In this document: in pieces, positions 37,861-46,782 of the stretch | How the letters are laid out: each line of letters begins with the position of its first letter | How positions within the stretch are numbered: position 1 is the first letter of the stretch | Source of the DNA: Rhabdothermincola sediminis | Lineage (GTDB): Bacteria; Actinomycetota; Acidimicrobiia; Acidimicrobiales; Acidimicrobilacustridaceae | Assembly: GCF_014805525.1 (NCBI RefSeq) | Contig: NZ_JACFSZ010000007.1 | Coordinates: 62,001 to 126,000 of the forward strand | Length of the DNA stretch: 64,000 bases | Reading direction: 5' to 3' | Program-made: the position numbers and the translations under genes | The notes under the pieces: model-generated | What the model saw: the letters and a program-made list of their open reading frames with translations, nothing else | Database searches by the model: none | Told to the model about the DNA's origin: nothing

Positions 37861-38091
37861 GTGTCCAGGGGCTCCGTCTCGGGAGGGCCGTCGCGGGATC
37901 GCCCCGACCGGCCGGCCGCGGGCGCGACGTTGCAGCGTAGCGTCTGGAGTGGCCCGCCCTGCCGGGTTGTGACGGGCCGGGGCGGAGCGGCTACCCTTGC
38001 CGGTTCGCGCCGGCCGGCAGGTCCGAGCCGGCGACCGTGCAGGGGCCGGACAGGGCCGGCTCCGAGTGGCATCGACCGACGCAGGGACACC
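37861..38091. promoter_or_regulatory. Divergent lepA/rpsT promoter region
   Basis: For rpsT, TACCCT at 37992-37997 is a likely -10, with TTGTGA at 37967-37972 as a -35 at a long 19-base spacing. For lepA, TACGCT on the minus strand (37939-37934) is a likely -10. The rpsT leader of about 85 bases holds GC-rich repeats (GCCGGC near 38012 and again near 38028) that could form a hairpin, possibly for S20 autoregulation, which is inference. Confidence 0.4.
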
Positions 38092-38358
38092 GTGGCGAAC
38101 ATCAAGAGCCAGATCAAGCGCAACCGGCAGAACGAGAAGCGGCGCATGCGCAACAAGGCCGTGCGCTCCGAGCTCAAGACCCGCACCAAGACCGCGCTGG
38201 CCGCGGCCAGCGAGGGCCGCGATGACGTCGAGGAGCTGGCCCGGTTGGCCATCAAGAAGCTCGACAAGGCGGCTTCCAAGGGCGTGATCCACAAGAACCA
38301 GGCCGCGCGCCGCAAGTCCCGGTTGATGAAGAAGATCCGAGCCGCCTCAGCGGGCTGA
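38092..38358 (+). CDS. rpsT: 30S ribosomal protein S20 (88 aa)
   Basis: [20 protein letters not shown] is the typical S20 N-terminus, and [19 protein letters not shown] its conserved C-terminal helix. The protein is small, basic and all-helical and binds the 5' domain of 16S rRNA. The GTG at 38092 is the start; a far longer open frame upstream is antisense to lepA. A short GC palindrome lies 32 bases after the stop. Confidence 0.96.
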   Translation: MANIKSQIKRNRQNEKRRMRNKAVRSELKTRTKTALAAASEGRDDVEELARLAIKKLDKAASKGVIHKNQAARRKSRLMKKIRAASAG

Positions 38359-38390
38359 CCCGACACACCGCGCACCGCGGCCCGTAGGTA

Positions 38391-38406
38391 GCGCCCGCGC
38401 GGGCGC
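38391..38406. terminator. GC palindrome between convergent rpsT and methyltransferase genes
   Basis: GCGCCCGC and GCGGGCGC make a 16-base perfect palindrome in the 53-base gap between convergent stops. There is no T-run, so it may work as a weak bidirectional terminator or only stabilise 3' ends. Confidence 0.4.
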
Positions 38407-38411
38407 ACCCG

Positions 38412-39230
38412 TCACGCTTCCGCGAGCTCGCCGATCAGACCCAGATACTTGTTGCCGAAGCCGAACACGCGGTAGGGGGCACCGGTGCGTTCCACCAGGT
38501 CCCGGAAGTGGGTGTTGTCGTCGATGTCGTCGAACACCACGTGGCTGCGGGCGTCGAGTCGGGGCTGCACCCGAGCCAGCGCGAAGGCCCGCCCCCGGTA
38601 GGACTTGTCGCTGTCGTAGTGGAACAGGTCGATGTGGTCAACCTCGGCCAGGATGCGCCGCAGGTTCGCCCGATCACCGCGCAGGTACAGGTGCCATGCC
38701 GATCGCAGTTCGCCGTCGACCAACAGGCCGACGTACTGCTCGGGGTTCGCCAGCCGGAAGTACGGGAAGTCGCTCGACCACAGCTGCCCGCCGTCCCCGT
38801 TGGCGGACAGCGCCCGCAAGAACGCCTGGGACGAGAACCCCGCGGCCACCCCGGTCTCCACCACGGTCGTCGGGCGCAGGCGGCGAGTCAGGAAGTACAC
38901 CAGCCCGTAGTCGCCACCACCCCCGAGCACCACCCCCTGCTCGCGCAGCGGGCCGAGCCGCTCGGTGGCGAGCTGCTCCAGGTCAGCGGCGAAGCGCTTG
39001 GCCTCCGCCCAGAGCGCCGGGTCGATCCGGGCGGCGAAGGCCGCGGAGGGCTCCGCTCGCTCGGCCGCCCAGGCCGCGGCGGCGGTCCTCGTGCCGGCGT
39101 GCTTGCGGTCGGCGATCCGGGTCAGCACCTTGTCGACCATGGTCGTGCAGTACCCGGGCCGCAGGGCGTTGCGCAGGATGGTGGCGGGAGCGGTCACGGT
39201 TCCTCGGAGCGGGTGGGGGAACCGCGGCAC
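38412..39230 (-). CDS. Class I SAM-dependent methyltransferase-like protein (272 aa)
   Basis: VVETGVAAGFSSQAFLRAL near residues 122-140 is motif I of the Methyltransf_24 group. LWSSDFPYFR, IDLFHYDSDKSYRGRAFAL and ARSHVVFDDIDDNTHF follow as later motifs, with the DD pair typical of metal-assisted O-methyltransferases such as CmcI. The N-terminus could instead start at a GTG about 30 bases inside. It is a single minus-strand gene between rpsT and holA with no functional neighbour; its substrate is unknown. Similar proteins occur in glycan loci, and the main polysaccharide locus here ends about 11 kb upstream. Confidence 0.7.
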   Translation of the reverse strand: MPRFPHPLRGTVTAPATILRNALRPGYCTTMVDKVLTRIADRKHAGTRTAAAAWAAERAEPSAAFAARIDPALWAEAKRFAADLEQLATERLGPLREQGVVLGGGGDYGLVYFLTRRLRPTTVVETGVAAGFSSQAFLRALSANGDGGQLWSSDFPYFRLANPEQYVGLLVDGELRSAWHLYLRGDRANLRRILAEVDHIDLFHYDSDKSYRGRAFALARVQPRLDARSHVVFDDIDDNTHFRDLVERTGAPYRVFGFGNKYLGLIGELAEA

Positions 39231-39251
39231 GATAGCCCGAGGGCGGCGCGA

Positions 39252-40334
39252 TCACCGCGAGCCGCGACCCGAGCCGGTCCGGGAGCCGGCCCGGCGGCTG
39301 CGCCCCGCCAGGCGCGCCACCAGCACCTCCATCACCAGCTCGTCGGGCCAGGCCTTCGCTCCCCGTAGGTCGAGATCCGCCTGGGCGAGCAGCTCGACCA
39401 TCTCGTGCAGCCGCTCCGGTCCCAGCCGGCGGGCCTGTTCCAGGGCCTTGCGGGCCCGGAAGGTGCTGCCGCCGCGGAGGCCGAGCAGCTCCGCAGCCTG
39501 CTTCTCGTCACCCACCCCCGAACCCTCCAGGCGCAGCATCCGCTCCACGTGACCGTGGAGGGTGGCCATGATCTGCAGCGGGTGGCGCCCGGCGGCCAGC
39601 ATGCGCGCCAGGCGGTCGAGTGCGGTGGGGATGTCGCCGCGGTCGATGGCGTCGGTGAGCTCCCAGGTGGGCAGCTCACCCGCTCCGCCCAGGTACGGCT
39701 CGAGGTCCTCGGCGGCGAGCCGGGCGCCGGCGCCGAACGTCGAGACCAGCGCTTCGAGGACCGAGCGCACTCGGCCCAGGTCGCCCCCGACCCGGTCCAC
39801 GAGCAGCCGCTTGGCCCCGACGTCGAGCGTCACCGCGGACTCGGCGATCTGGCGGTCGATCCACGCCGTGCGGTCCTTCTCCCGGTCGGCGACACTGGTG
39901 TCGATGACCGCACCGCCGACGGCGCACACCGCGTCCGCGAGCGCCTTGGGCACCGCGGGGAGCTTGGCACCCGGCTTCGGGTCACGCTCCCACACGATCA
40001 CCAGCGAGGTGGTCTCGAGTGGGGACGCCAGGTAGTCGACGAAGGAAGCAACCGAGTCCTTGGTGCCGAACAGGCCTGCGTGGCGGGCCACCACCACTCG
40101 CCGGTCGGTCAGGAACGGCGGGGTCCGTGCGGCGTCGACCACGCCCGCCAGGTCGGGGCCGCCGTCACCGGTGTCGTAACGCGCCGCGTCCCACTCGTCG
40201 ACCATCAGCTCCCGATCACCGCCGCCGACCAGCGCCCGCACCAGGTCACCGACTGCCTGGGCGAGCAGCACCTCGTCGCTGCCCTTCACCAGGAACACCG
40301 GCGCGGCGAGGTCCACGTCCATGGCGCCGGTCAC
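39252..40334 (-). CDS. holA: DNA polymerase III delta subunit (360 aa)
   Basis: APVFLVKGSDEVLLAQAVGD replaces the usual Walker A with the HolA form. DAARTPPFLTDRRVVVARHA, YLGGAGELPTWELTDAIDRG and LEQARRLGPERLHEMVELLA are consistent with HolA domains II and III. The subunit opens the beta clamp ring as part of the clamp loader. The GTG at 40332-40334 overlaps the folP stop; an ATG four codons in (40322) is an equal choice. The C-terminus ends in a basic Arg/Ser tail. Confidence 0.88.
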   Translation of the reverse strand: MTGAMDVDLAAPVFLVKGSDEVLLAQAVGDLVRALVGGGDRELMVDEWDAARYDTGDGGPDLAGVVDAARTPPFLTDRRVVVARHAGLFGTKDSVASFVDYLASPLETTSLVIVWERDPKPGAKLPAVPKALADAVCAVGGAVIDTSVADREKDRTAWIDRQIAESAVTLDVGAKRLLVDRVGGDLGRVRSVLEALVSTFGAGARLAAEDLEPYLGGAGELPTWELTDAIDRGDIPTALDRLARMLAAGRHPLQIMATLHGHVERMLRLEGSGVGDEKQAAELLGLRGGSTFRARKALEQARRLGPERLHEMVELLAQADLDLRGAKAWPDELVMEVLVARLAGRSRRAGSRTGSGRGSR

Positions 40335-41161
40335 GCTGCGGCGAGGACCGCGGCCATCACGTCGGCCACCCGCCGGGCCGCTCGCACGTCATGAGCTCGC
40401 AGCACCCGGCACCCGAGTGAGATCCCGAGCGCGTGCGCGGCGACGGTGCCGGCCCAGGCCTGGGTGCGGTCGACGTCGAGCAGCTTCCAGAGGAACCGCT
40501 TGTTCGACGCCGAGAGCAACACCGGGTAGCCGAGCTCCGCCAACCGATCGGAGGCCCGCAGCAGCACCAGCGACTGCTCCTCGGTCTTGCCGAGGTCGAG
40601 CCCCGCGTCGACCATGATCCGCTCCCGAGCGATGCCCGCCCGCTCGGCTCGACCCGCTCGGTCACGGAGCACCTCGCGCACGGTGCCCACGACATCGTCG
40701 TAGTGCGGTTCGGGATCCGGCACCCGGGGCGCGAGCCGGATGTGGGTCGCCACCACCGAGGCGCCCGCTGCCGCGCACACCGGCAGGTAGTCGGGGTCGG
40801 CAAACCCGCTGATGTCGTTGCCCACCACCGCGCCGGCCTCGAAGCAGGACCGCGCCACGGATGCCCGCCAGGTGTCTACCGACAGCGGCACGTCGAACCG
40901 GGCCCGGAGGGCCTCGACGGCCGGCACCACCCGATCGAGCTCCTCCGCTTCGGAGACCTCCTCACCGGGGCCGGCCTTGACCCCACCCACGTCGAGCAGG
41001 TCCGCGCCGGCGGCGACGAGTTGGTGGGCCTTGCGCAAGAACTCGTCGAACGCGAAATAGGCGCCCTGGTCGAAGAACGAGTCCGGCGTGCGGTTGAGGA
41101 TCCCCATGACCAGCGCCCGATGGGTGACGTCGTAGCGGTGAGGGCCGAGCGCCAGCTCCAT
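40331..41161 (-). CDS. folP: Dihydropteroate synthase family protein (276 aa)
   Basis: VMGILNRTPDSFFDQGAYFA is the family's first signature, LLDVGGVKAGPGEEVSEAEE the second (usual form DIGGESTRPG), and DISGFADPDYLPVCAAAGAS a later one. The protein has the pterin-binding TIM barrel. It departs from classical FolP in the second signature (GGVKAGPG instead of GGESTRPG) and in ASNKRFLWKLL, so it may be the second actinobacterial paralogue (FolP2-like), whose activity is in doubt. The ATG at 41159-41161 is chosen because homology starts there. It is coupled to holA. Confidence 0.82.
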   Translation of the reverse strand: MELALGPHRYDVTHRALVMGILNRTPDSFFDQGAYFAFDEFLRKAHQLVAAGADLLDVGGVKAGPGEEVSEAEELDRVVPAVEALRARFDVPLSVDTWRASVARSCFEAGAVVGNDISGFADPDYLPVCAAAGASVVATHIRLAPRVPDPEPHYDDVVGTVREVLRDRAGRAERAGIARERIMVDAGLDLGKTEEQSLVLLRASDRLAELGYPVLLSASNKRFLWKLLDVDRTQAWAGTVAAHALGISLGCRVLRAHDVRAARRVADVMAAVLAAA

Positions 41162-41192
41162 GCGGCGGACGCTACACCGCCGGGCGGGCCCG

Positions 41193-42992
41193 TCAGCCGG
41201 CCGCCGGCGGGTCGACGGACACGACGACCTCCAGGCGTGGCCGGACCGCCCGCACCTCGAGGCGCAACCCACCGGGGGTCTCGAGGACGCCGGGATCGGG
41301 GGTGGTGGCGCCGGCCAGCCGGTGCTCCGCCGGAGCCCAGATGCGGGCGACGCCCACCCGCCGGCCGATCTGGTGCACGAGAGCCGCCGCCCGGCTTCCT
41401 CCTGACGGGCTGATGAGCAGGTCCAAGTGGCGGACCCCGTTGCGCCGCAACGCCTCGAGCGCGCGACCGGCGGACGCGGTGCTCTCCACCTCGAGCACCC
41501 GCAACCGCCCCCCGGGGACCGGGACCTGCCACAGCTCCCCGACGCCCGCGAGCTCGGTTCGCAGTGCCGGCGGTCGGTGCGCGCCGAGCGCCGGCACCAC
41601 CAGCACGGCGAACACCACCACCGCCGCCGCCACCCGGGCGGCCTTGGTGTGACCCTCGCGGCCGGCGAGCATCGCCAGCGCGCCGGCGGTGGCGGCGACC
41701 GCCACGAGCGGGAGATCGAGCTCGCCCAAGGGCAACTCCCGCGCCTGGCGGGCCACCGCGGCCACCCAACTCAGACCCACCTGCGTGGGCAGGTGCGCCA
41801 CCGTGGCCACCGACCCGCCGACCAGACCGGCCACGATCCCCGCGGTGAGCCCCCACATCATCACCACGCCGGCCACCGGCTCGGCCAGCAGGTTGGCCGG
41901 GATCGAGGCCACGGGAAGCCCGCCGAACACCGGCACGAGGATCGGGGCCACGCCGAGCTGTGCCGCCAGCGTGACCGCGAGCGCGGCGCGCAGCGGCCGT
42001 GGGCCGGGCAACACGCCCGCGATCGGCCGGGCCAGCAGGATGATCCCCGCCGCCGCGCCCACCGAGAGCCCGAATCCCACCGAATGGACGAGGAACGGGT
42101 CCACGAGGACGAGTAGCACCACCGCCGCTGCGAGCGTGCGGATCGCCGAGACCGGTCGTCCCACGGTCGTGGACAGCGCAGCGATCGCGGCCATGGTCGT
42201 GGCCCGCAGGACGGACGGCTCGAACCGGGTGACCAGGGTGAAGAACCCGAGCAGCACCAGCGTCGCCGCCAACCGCCCCCGCAACGACAGCCGTGCCAGC
42301 AGCGGGGAGGCCACCGCCAGCACGAAGGCCACGTTCTGCCCCGAGACCGCGAGCAGGTGGGTCAGCCCGACGGCCCGGAAGTCGTCCGCCACCGCCGGGG
42401 ATTGGCCGCGGTCGTCACCGAACACGAAGCCGGTGAACAGGGCACGGGTGTCCGGGGCCAGGTGCTCGACACCGCGCTCGAGCACCCGGCGGAAGCGGTT
42501 GGCCAGCCGGGAGGCGGGGTCGCCGCCGCGCCAGCCGATCACCTCGGTGATCTCCATCCGCCCCACCACGTGCCGGTGACGCAGCCAACTCGGCACGTCG
42601 GCCTCCATGCGTCCCCGCACCGAGAGGCGCTCACCGGCGAGCCGGGGACGGATGGCTGCGCCGGCCCGGCCCCGAGCCCAGGCGTCGAAGCGCCGGGAGC
42701 CGGCGCGCACCTCGACTCGCACCGCACCGGATGCGTCCCCCGGGTCACCGACCAGCGTGACCTCACCGGTGAACGGGCCTTCGGCCACCGCGGCGTTGGC
42801 GGCCAGCTCAGCCCGCCCACCCAGCCACGCCGCGAGCACCGCCACCGCCACCACCGCGGTCCACGGTCGCCGCACCACGACCGCCGCGACCACCACCCCA
42901 ACGGCGACCAGCGCCGGCAGCTGTGGCGACCACCAGGCACCGGCCGCCGCCCCCACCGCGCCCAGCACCACCACCCGATCCGAGAGCACCAC
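41193..42992 (-). CDS. comEC: ComEC/Rec2-type DNA uptake channel (599 aa)
   Basis: Three short hydrophobic stretches precede a DUF4131-like domain (PFTGEVTLVGDPGDASGAVR), then the competence domain with LTHLLAVSGQNVAFVLAVAS and about eight membrane helices, including LAAQLGVAPILVPVFGGLPV. The C-terminal 130 residues occupy the place of the usual beta-lactamase-like domain, but where HxHxDH is expected there is LDLLISPSGGSRAAALVHQ, so the metal site is absent. ComEC forms the channel for single-stranded DNA. The GTG start at 42990-42992 lies 10 bases after comEA. Confidence 0.88.
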   Translation of the reverse strand: MVLSDRVVVLGAVGAAAGAWWSPQLPALVAVGVVVAAVVVRRPWTAVVAVAVLAAWLGGRAELAANAAVAEGPFTGEVTLVGDPGDASGAVRVEVRAGSRRFDAWARGRAGAAIRPRLAGERLSVRGRMEADVPSWLRHRHVVGRMEITEVIGWRGGDPASRLANRFRRVLERGVEHLAPDTRALFTGFVFGDDRGQSPAVADDFRAVGLTHLLAVSGQNVAFVLAVASPLLARLSLRGRLAATLVLLGFFTLVTRFEPSVLRATTMAAIAALSTTVGRPVSAIRTLAAAVVLLVLVDPFLVHSVGFGLSVGAAAGIILLARPIAGVLPGPRPLRAALAVTLAAQLGVAPILVPVFGGLPVASIPANLLAEPVAGVVMMWGLTAGIVAGLVGGSVATVAHLPTQVGLSWVAAVARQARELPLGELDLPLVAVAATAGALAMLAGREGHTKAARVAAAVVVFAVLVVPALGAHRPPALRTELAGVGELWQVPVPGGRLRVLEVESTASAGRALEALRRNGVRHLDLLISPSGGSRAAALVHQIGRRVGVARIWAPAEHRLAGATTPDPGVLETPGGLRLEVRAVRPRLEVVVSVDPPAAG

Positions 42993-43002
42993 CGGCCCGG
43001 CC

Positions 43003-43779
43003 TCACACCCGCACGGCGTCGCGGATCTGCTCCAGCTTGGCCGGGCCGATGCCTCGCACGTCGAGCAGCCCGTCGACGCTGCGGAACCGCCCCTTGCGCT
43101 CCCGGTGCTCGATGATCGCCGCCGCGGTGGCCGGGCCGATACCCGGCAACGTCTCGAGCTGTTCGGCGGTGGCGGTGTTGAGATCGAGCTTGCCGCCGGT
43201 GCCGGCCGCCCCAGCGGGCCCGGCGGCGCCGGCCGCGGGGCCGCCGCCGGAGTCCGCCGCCAGCGGCGCGGCCGGGTTCTCCTCGCCATGGCGGGGCACG
43301 TAGACCCGCACACCGTCGGCGAGGGGCGCTGCGAGGTTCAACCGGTCGACGTCGGCGTCGGGAGTGACGCCTCCCGCGGCCTCGAGCACATCCCCGACCC
43401 GGGCGCCATGCGCGACGCGGTACACGCCCGGGCGGGCCACCGCTCCGGCCGCGTGCACCACGATCTCCGCTGGCACGCTCGATGTGGGCCCTGCCGCCCC
43501 GTCGAGCTGGAAGGGCACCACCGTGCTCGGCAGGGGAAACCCCGCCTCGCCGGATCCGTGGGTGGACGACCGCCACCACCAGGCGCCAGCCGCCAACCCG
43601 ATCGCGACCACGAGCGCCACCGTGGCGACTCGCGCCATCCCCGCCCGCGCGGTTCCCGCCCTCGACCACCAGGCTGCGAGCAGCCGGCGGAGGTCGGATG
43701 CGAGCGATGGCGGCGGCTGCGAGGCCTCGCGCAGCGCGGCGAGGGCGTCGGCGGGGCTGGACCGGTCGTTCGGGTCCAC
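43003..43779 (-). CDS. comEA: ComEA-like DNA-binding competence protein (258 aa)
   Basis: One membrane helix (TVALVVAIGLAAGAWWW, near 53-69) anchors the protein. A SLBB domain (IVVHAAGAVARPGVYRVAHG) follows, then a Gly/Ala/Pro-rich linker and a helix-hairpin-helix pair (LDLNTATAEQLETLPGIGPA, then VDGLLDVRGIGPAKLEQIR) that binds double-stranded DNA outside the membrane. It delivers DNA to ComEC, encoded directly downstream. The GTG start has GGAGGA seven bases upstream. Confidence 0.92.
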   Translation of the reverse strand: MDPNDRSSPADALAALREASQPPPSLASDLRRLLAAWWSRAGTARAGMARVATVALVVAIGLAAGAWWWRSSTHGSGEAGFPLPSTVVPFQLDGAAGPTSSVPAEIVVHAAGAVARPGVYRVAHGARVGDVLEAAGGVTPDADVDRLNLAAPLADGVRVYVPRHGEENPAAPLAADSGGGPAAGAAGPAGAAGTGGKLDLNTATAEQLETLPGIGPATAAAIIEHRERKGRFRSVDGLLDVRGIGPAKLEQIRDAVRV

Positions 43780-43891
43780 GTCTCGTCCTCCTGCAGAGCG
43801 CGCGGCGAGCGCGCGTCAGCGGGCCACACGAGGGGGAAGAGACGGCTGCGCCACCCTACGCGGGTGACGCCCGGGAACGGAAGGGCTCAGC

Positions 43892-44602
43892 TCAGTACAG
43901 GCGCGCGGTGAGCGCCTTGCGGTAGCGGGCGGTTCGCGGATCGTCGGGGCCGAGGACCTCGAGCAGGTCGACGTACTCCTGCCGGGCAGCGTCGTCCTCC
44001 TTCACCCGGTCGAGTAGCTCCTCGAGCTTGGCGTCGATGTCGTCGATCGCGCCGCCCGTGGCACCGGTACGGGCGAGGGCCGCGAGGTGGCGGGTCTCGG
44101 CACTCTCGGGCAGGCGGGCGAGCAGCTCCAGGGCTTCCTCCGAGCGGCCGTCGCCGATGAGCAACTCGGCCAGTGCCAGGATCGCTCCGGCGTGGTCGGG
44201 ATCGCGCTCCAGCGCGGCCCGCAGGGACGACTCGTCGCCGGCGGCGACCAACCGGTCGATCTCGGACTCCTCGGGCGTCGGCAGCAGGCGGCTCACGAAC
44301 TCACGGATGGCCGCTTCACCCTGCGCGCCGATGAACCCGTCGACGACCTTGCCGCCCTTGAGGGCGTACACGGCGGGGATGCCCTGCACCCGGAACGCGG
44401 CCGAGACCTGCGGGTTCTCGTCGACGTTGACCTTCGCCAGCATCACCGCCCCGCCGGTCTCGTCGATCACCCGCTCGAGGATCGGACCGAGGGTACGGCA
44501 GGGCCCGCACCAGGGGGCCCACAGGTCGACGACCACGGGCACCTGCTCGGATCGCCGGACCACGTCGTTCTCGAAGCTCGCGTCCGTCACGTCGATGGCC
44601 AT
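43892..44602 (-). CDS. Thioredoxin fused to TPR-like region, CnoX/YbbN type (236 aa)
   Basis: VVVDLWAPWCGPCRTLGPIL has the WCGPC active site. The thioredoxin fold ends near 110, followed by helical repeats (AILALAELLIGDGRSEEALE and similar) that make a TPR-like tail. This layout matches YbbN/CnoX holdase-thioredoxins, which protect proteins from oxidation and pass them to chaperones; here both active-site cysteines are present. TATCGT on the minus strand (44616-44611) lies eight bases before the ATG, which fits a leaderless message. Confidence 0.88.
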   Translation of the reverse strand: MAIDVTDASFENDVVRRSEQVPVVVDLWAPWCGPCRTLGPILERVIDETGGAVMLAKVNVDENPQVSAAFRVQGIPAVYALKGGKVVDGFIGAQGEAAIREFVSRLLPTPEESEIDRLVAAGDESSLRAALERDPDHAGAILALAELLIGDGRSEEALELLARLPESAETRHLAALARTGATGGAIDDIDAKLEELLDRVKEDDAARQEYVDLLEVLGPDDPRTARYRKALTARLY

Positions 44603-44640
44603 GAGGACCCACGATAGGAGCTGACCATGCGCAACCGGTA

Positions 44641-44663
44641 GCGTGGCCCCTCACGGGCCACGC
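44641..44663. promoter_or_regulatory. Nine-base perfect hairpin in the leader of the phosphotransferase gene
   Basis: GCGTGGCCC and GGGCCACGC flank CTCAC. A TAGCGT hexamer (44639-44644) overlaps the left arm. The hairpin lies in the 91-base gap between divergent thioredoxin and phosphotransferase genes, 30 bases before the GTG at 44694, and could be an operator or an mRNA structure. Confidence 0.4.
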
Positions 44664-44693
44664 GGGTGCGGGCCGATCGCCGGAGGGAAACGG

Positions 44694-45734
44694 GTGAGCG
44701 ACACCACCACGGTCGAAGGCATCGATGCGGATCGGGTCACGGCGTGGTTCGAGCGCCACACCGATGCCGTTCCGCCGCTGTCGTTCGAGCTGATCACGGG
44801 CGGCCACTCGAACCTCACCTTCCGGGTCGCGGACGCCGGCGGGGTCAGGTGGGTGCTGCGGCGACCGCCCCTGGGGCAGGTCCTCGCCACCGCGCACGAC
44901 ATGGGGCGGGAGCACCGGATCCTCTCGGCGCTGGGCCCGACCGAGGTTCCCGTCCCCCCGGTCGTGGGGTTCTGCGACGACCCCGCCGTCAACGGCGCAC
45001 CCTTCTACGTCATGTGCTACGTCGACGGCACCGTGGTCCGAGACCTCTCCGGGGCGGAGCGGTTGAGCCCCGAGCAGCGGCGGGCCGCGGGCCTCTCGCT
45101 CATCGACACCCTGGCCCTCATCCACGCCGTCGACGTCGACGCGGTCGGCCTCGGTGACCTGGGCCGCAAGGAGGGCTACATCGAGCGGCAGCTGAAGCGC
45201 TGGTACGGGCAGTTCCAACAGTCGAAGCTCCGCGAGGTCCCGGTGGTGGACGAGGTCTACGAGCATCTCCTGAGCGCCATCCCGGAGCAGGGGCCGGCCA
45301 CGATCGTCCACGGCGACTACCGGCTCGACAACTGCCTCCTCGGCCCGGACGGCACGGTCGTCGCCGTGCTGGATTGGGAGATCTGCACCCTGGGCGACCC
45401 GCTCGCGGACCTCGGGCTCCTGCAGGTGTACTGGGCCGATCCGGGTGAGCCGACCCACTCCGGGCTGCCGGCCGCCACCTCGGCCGAGGGCTTCCCCACC
45501 AAGGCCGAGCTGCTCGAGCGGTACGCGCAGCGCTCAGGTCGGGACCTGTCGCAGATCGACTTCTACGTGGCGTTCGGGTACTGGAAGCTGGCCTGCATCA
45601 TCGAAGGGGTCTATGCCCGCTACAAGGGTGGGGCGATGGGTGACCGCGGCGACGCTGACGCGTTCGACGTCTTCGGCGAGCAGGTCGTGGCGCTGGCGGA
45701 GGCCGCCCGGCAGGCCGCGGGGAGAGCCGAATGA
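44694..45734 (+). CDS. APH-fold phosphotransferase, ACAD10/11-like (346 aa)
   Basis: The kinase-like fold is clear: LITGGHSNLTFRV (ATP loop), WVLRRPP (lysine replaced by Arg pair), ATIVHGDYRLDNCLL (HGDxxxxN catalytic loop) and VLDWEICTLGDPLADLG (metal-binding D). This is the aminoglycoside-phosphotransferase family branch that matches the N-terminal domain of mammalian ACAD10/11, thought to phosphorylate 4-hydroxy fatty acyl-CoA. GGAGGG eight bases upstream fixes the GTG at 44694. It overlaps the PAC2 gene by four bases. The substrate is not known from sequence. Confidence 0.82.
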   Translation: MSDTTTVEGIDADRVTAWFERHTDAVPPLSFELITGGHSNLTFRVADAGGVRWVLRRPPLGQVLATAHDMGREHRILSALGPTEVPVPPVVGFCDDPAVNGAPFYVMCYVDGTVVRDLSGAERLSPEQRRAAGLSLIDTLALIHAVDVDAVGLGDLGRKEGYIERQLKRWYGQFQQSKLREVPVVDEVYEHLLSAIPEQGPATIVHGDYRLDNCLLGPDGTVVAVLDWEICTLGDPLADLGLLQVYWADPGEPTHSGLPAATSAEGFPTKAELLERYAQRSGRDLSQIDFYVAFGYWKLACIIEGVYARYKGGAMGDRGDADAFDVFGEQVVALAEAARQAAGRAE

Positions 45735-46585
45735 GCCTGTTCGAGCTGGTCGAGCGACCCGACCTCGACTCGCCGGTGCTCGTGCTGGCGCTCGACGGGT
45801 GGATCGATGCGGGGCTCGGAGCGGCCCAGGCGCTGGCGGCGATCGTGGAGGCCACCGAGATGGAGACCGTGGCGGTCTTCGACAGCGACGCGCTGCTCGA
45901 TCACCGCGCTCGGCGCCCCACCATGCACCTGGTCGACGGGCTGAACACCGGGCTGAGCTGGCCGTCGATCGAGCTGCGGGCCACCACCGATCGCCATGGC
46001 AACGAGGCGTTGTTCCTGATCGGCGCCGAGCCCGACCACAGCTGGCGGGCCTTCTCGCGGGCGGTGGTCGATCTGGCACTCGAGTTCGGGAGCCGGCTGC
46101 TGGTCGGGCTCGGGGCGTACCCTGCGCCGGTGCCTCACACGCGGCCCACCAAGCTGGTCTCCACCGCCACCTCGGCCGAGCTGGCGGAGCTGGTCGGCTT
46201 CGTGCCCGGGCAGATCGACGTCCCGGCCGGCGTGCACGCGGCGATCGAGCGGCGCTGCGCGGACGTGGGCCTGCCCGCCGTCGGGTTGTGGGCGCAGGTC
46301 CCCCACTACGCCGCGGCGATGCCCTACCCCGCTGCGGGGCTGGCGCTCATCGAGGGCCTGGCCCGGATCGCCGATCTCCACTTCGATCCGGGCGGCCTGC
46401 CGGCCGAGGCCGCGGCGAGCCGGGACCGCATCGACTCGCTGGTGGCCAACAGCGAGGAGCACCTGGAGATGGTGCGCCAGCTCGAGCACCACGTCGACGC
46501 GATGGAGGCCGCCGACCAGGGAGGGCTCCCCACCGGCGACGAGCTCGCGGCCGAGCTCGAGCGGTTCCTGCGCGAGCAGGACTGA
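45731..46585 (+). CDS. PAC2 family protein (284 aa)
   Basis: LVLALDGWIDAGLGAAQALA near residues 17-36, DHRARRPTMHLVDG and LFLIGAEPDHSWRAFSRAVV match PAC2 domain proteins, relatives of the proteasome assembly chaperone 2. AGLALIEGLARIADLHFDPG precedes a helical, acidic C-terminal tail. Actinobacteria carry 20S proteasomes, so a chaperone-like role is possible but not shown. The ATG overlaps the phosphotransferase stop (ATGA). Downstream is the second palindromic repeat array. Confidence 0.85.
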   Translation: MSLFELVERPDLDSPVLVLALDGWIDAGLGAAQALAAIVEATEMETVAVFDSDALLDHRARRPTMHLVDGLNTGLSWPSIELRATTDRHGNEALFLIGAEPDHSWRAFSRAVVDLALEFGSRLLVGLGAYPAPVPHTRPTKLVSTATSAELAELVGFVPGQIDVPAGVHAAIERRCADVGLPAVGLWAQVPHYAAAMPYPAAGLALIEGLARIADLHFDPGGLPAEAAASRDRIDSLVANSEEHLEMVRQLEHHVDAMEAADQGGLPTGDELAAELERFLREQD

Positions 46586-46639
46586 CGCCCGACCCGTACA
46601 CCCGCCGACCAGCGCACCTGCCCTCCGCCTCCCCCGACC

Positions 46640-46741
46640 GGCAGGTCAAACGCGTGCGATAGCACGCGATCTCCCTGCCAGAACGCGCCCTCCACCCGAC
46701 CGGCAGGTCAAACGCGTGCGATAGCACGCGTTTGACCTGCC
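46640..46741. repeat. Two copies of the 62-bp palindromic repeat (second locus)
   Basis: Units begin at 46640 and 46702. The second (46702-46741) is a perfect 18-bp stem, GGCAGGTCAAACGCGTGC with GCACGCGTTTGACCTGCC and a GATA tetraloop. The first has a degenerate right arm (GATCTCCCTGCC). The 22-base linker starts AGAACGCGCC as at 28829-29087. Relative to that array the fifth stem base is G instead of T and its partner C instead of A, a compensating change. The array lies between the convergent PAC2 and substrate-binding-protein genes and could also end transcription; no T-run is present. Confidence 0.92.
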
Positions 46742-46782
46742 GGAACGGGTGGGAAGGGGTCGACGATGGCGGCGAGGCCGGC

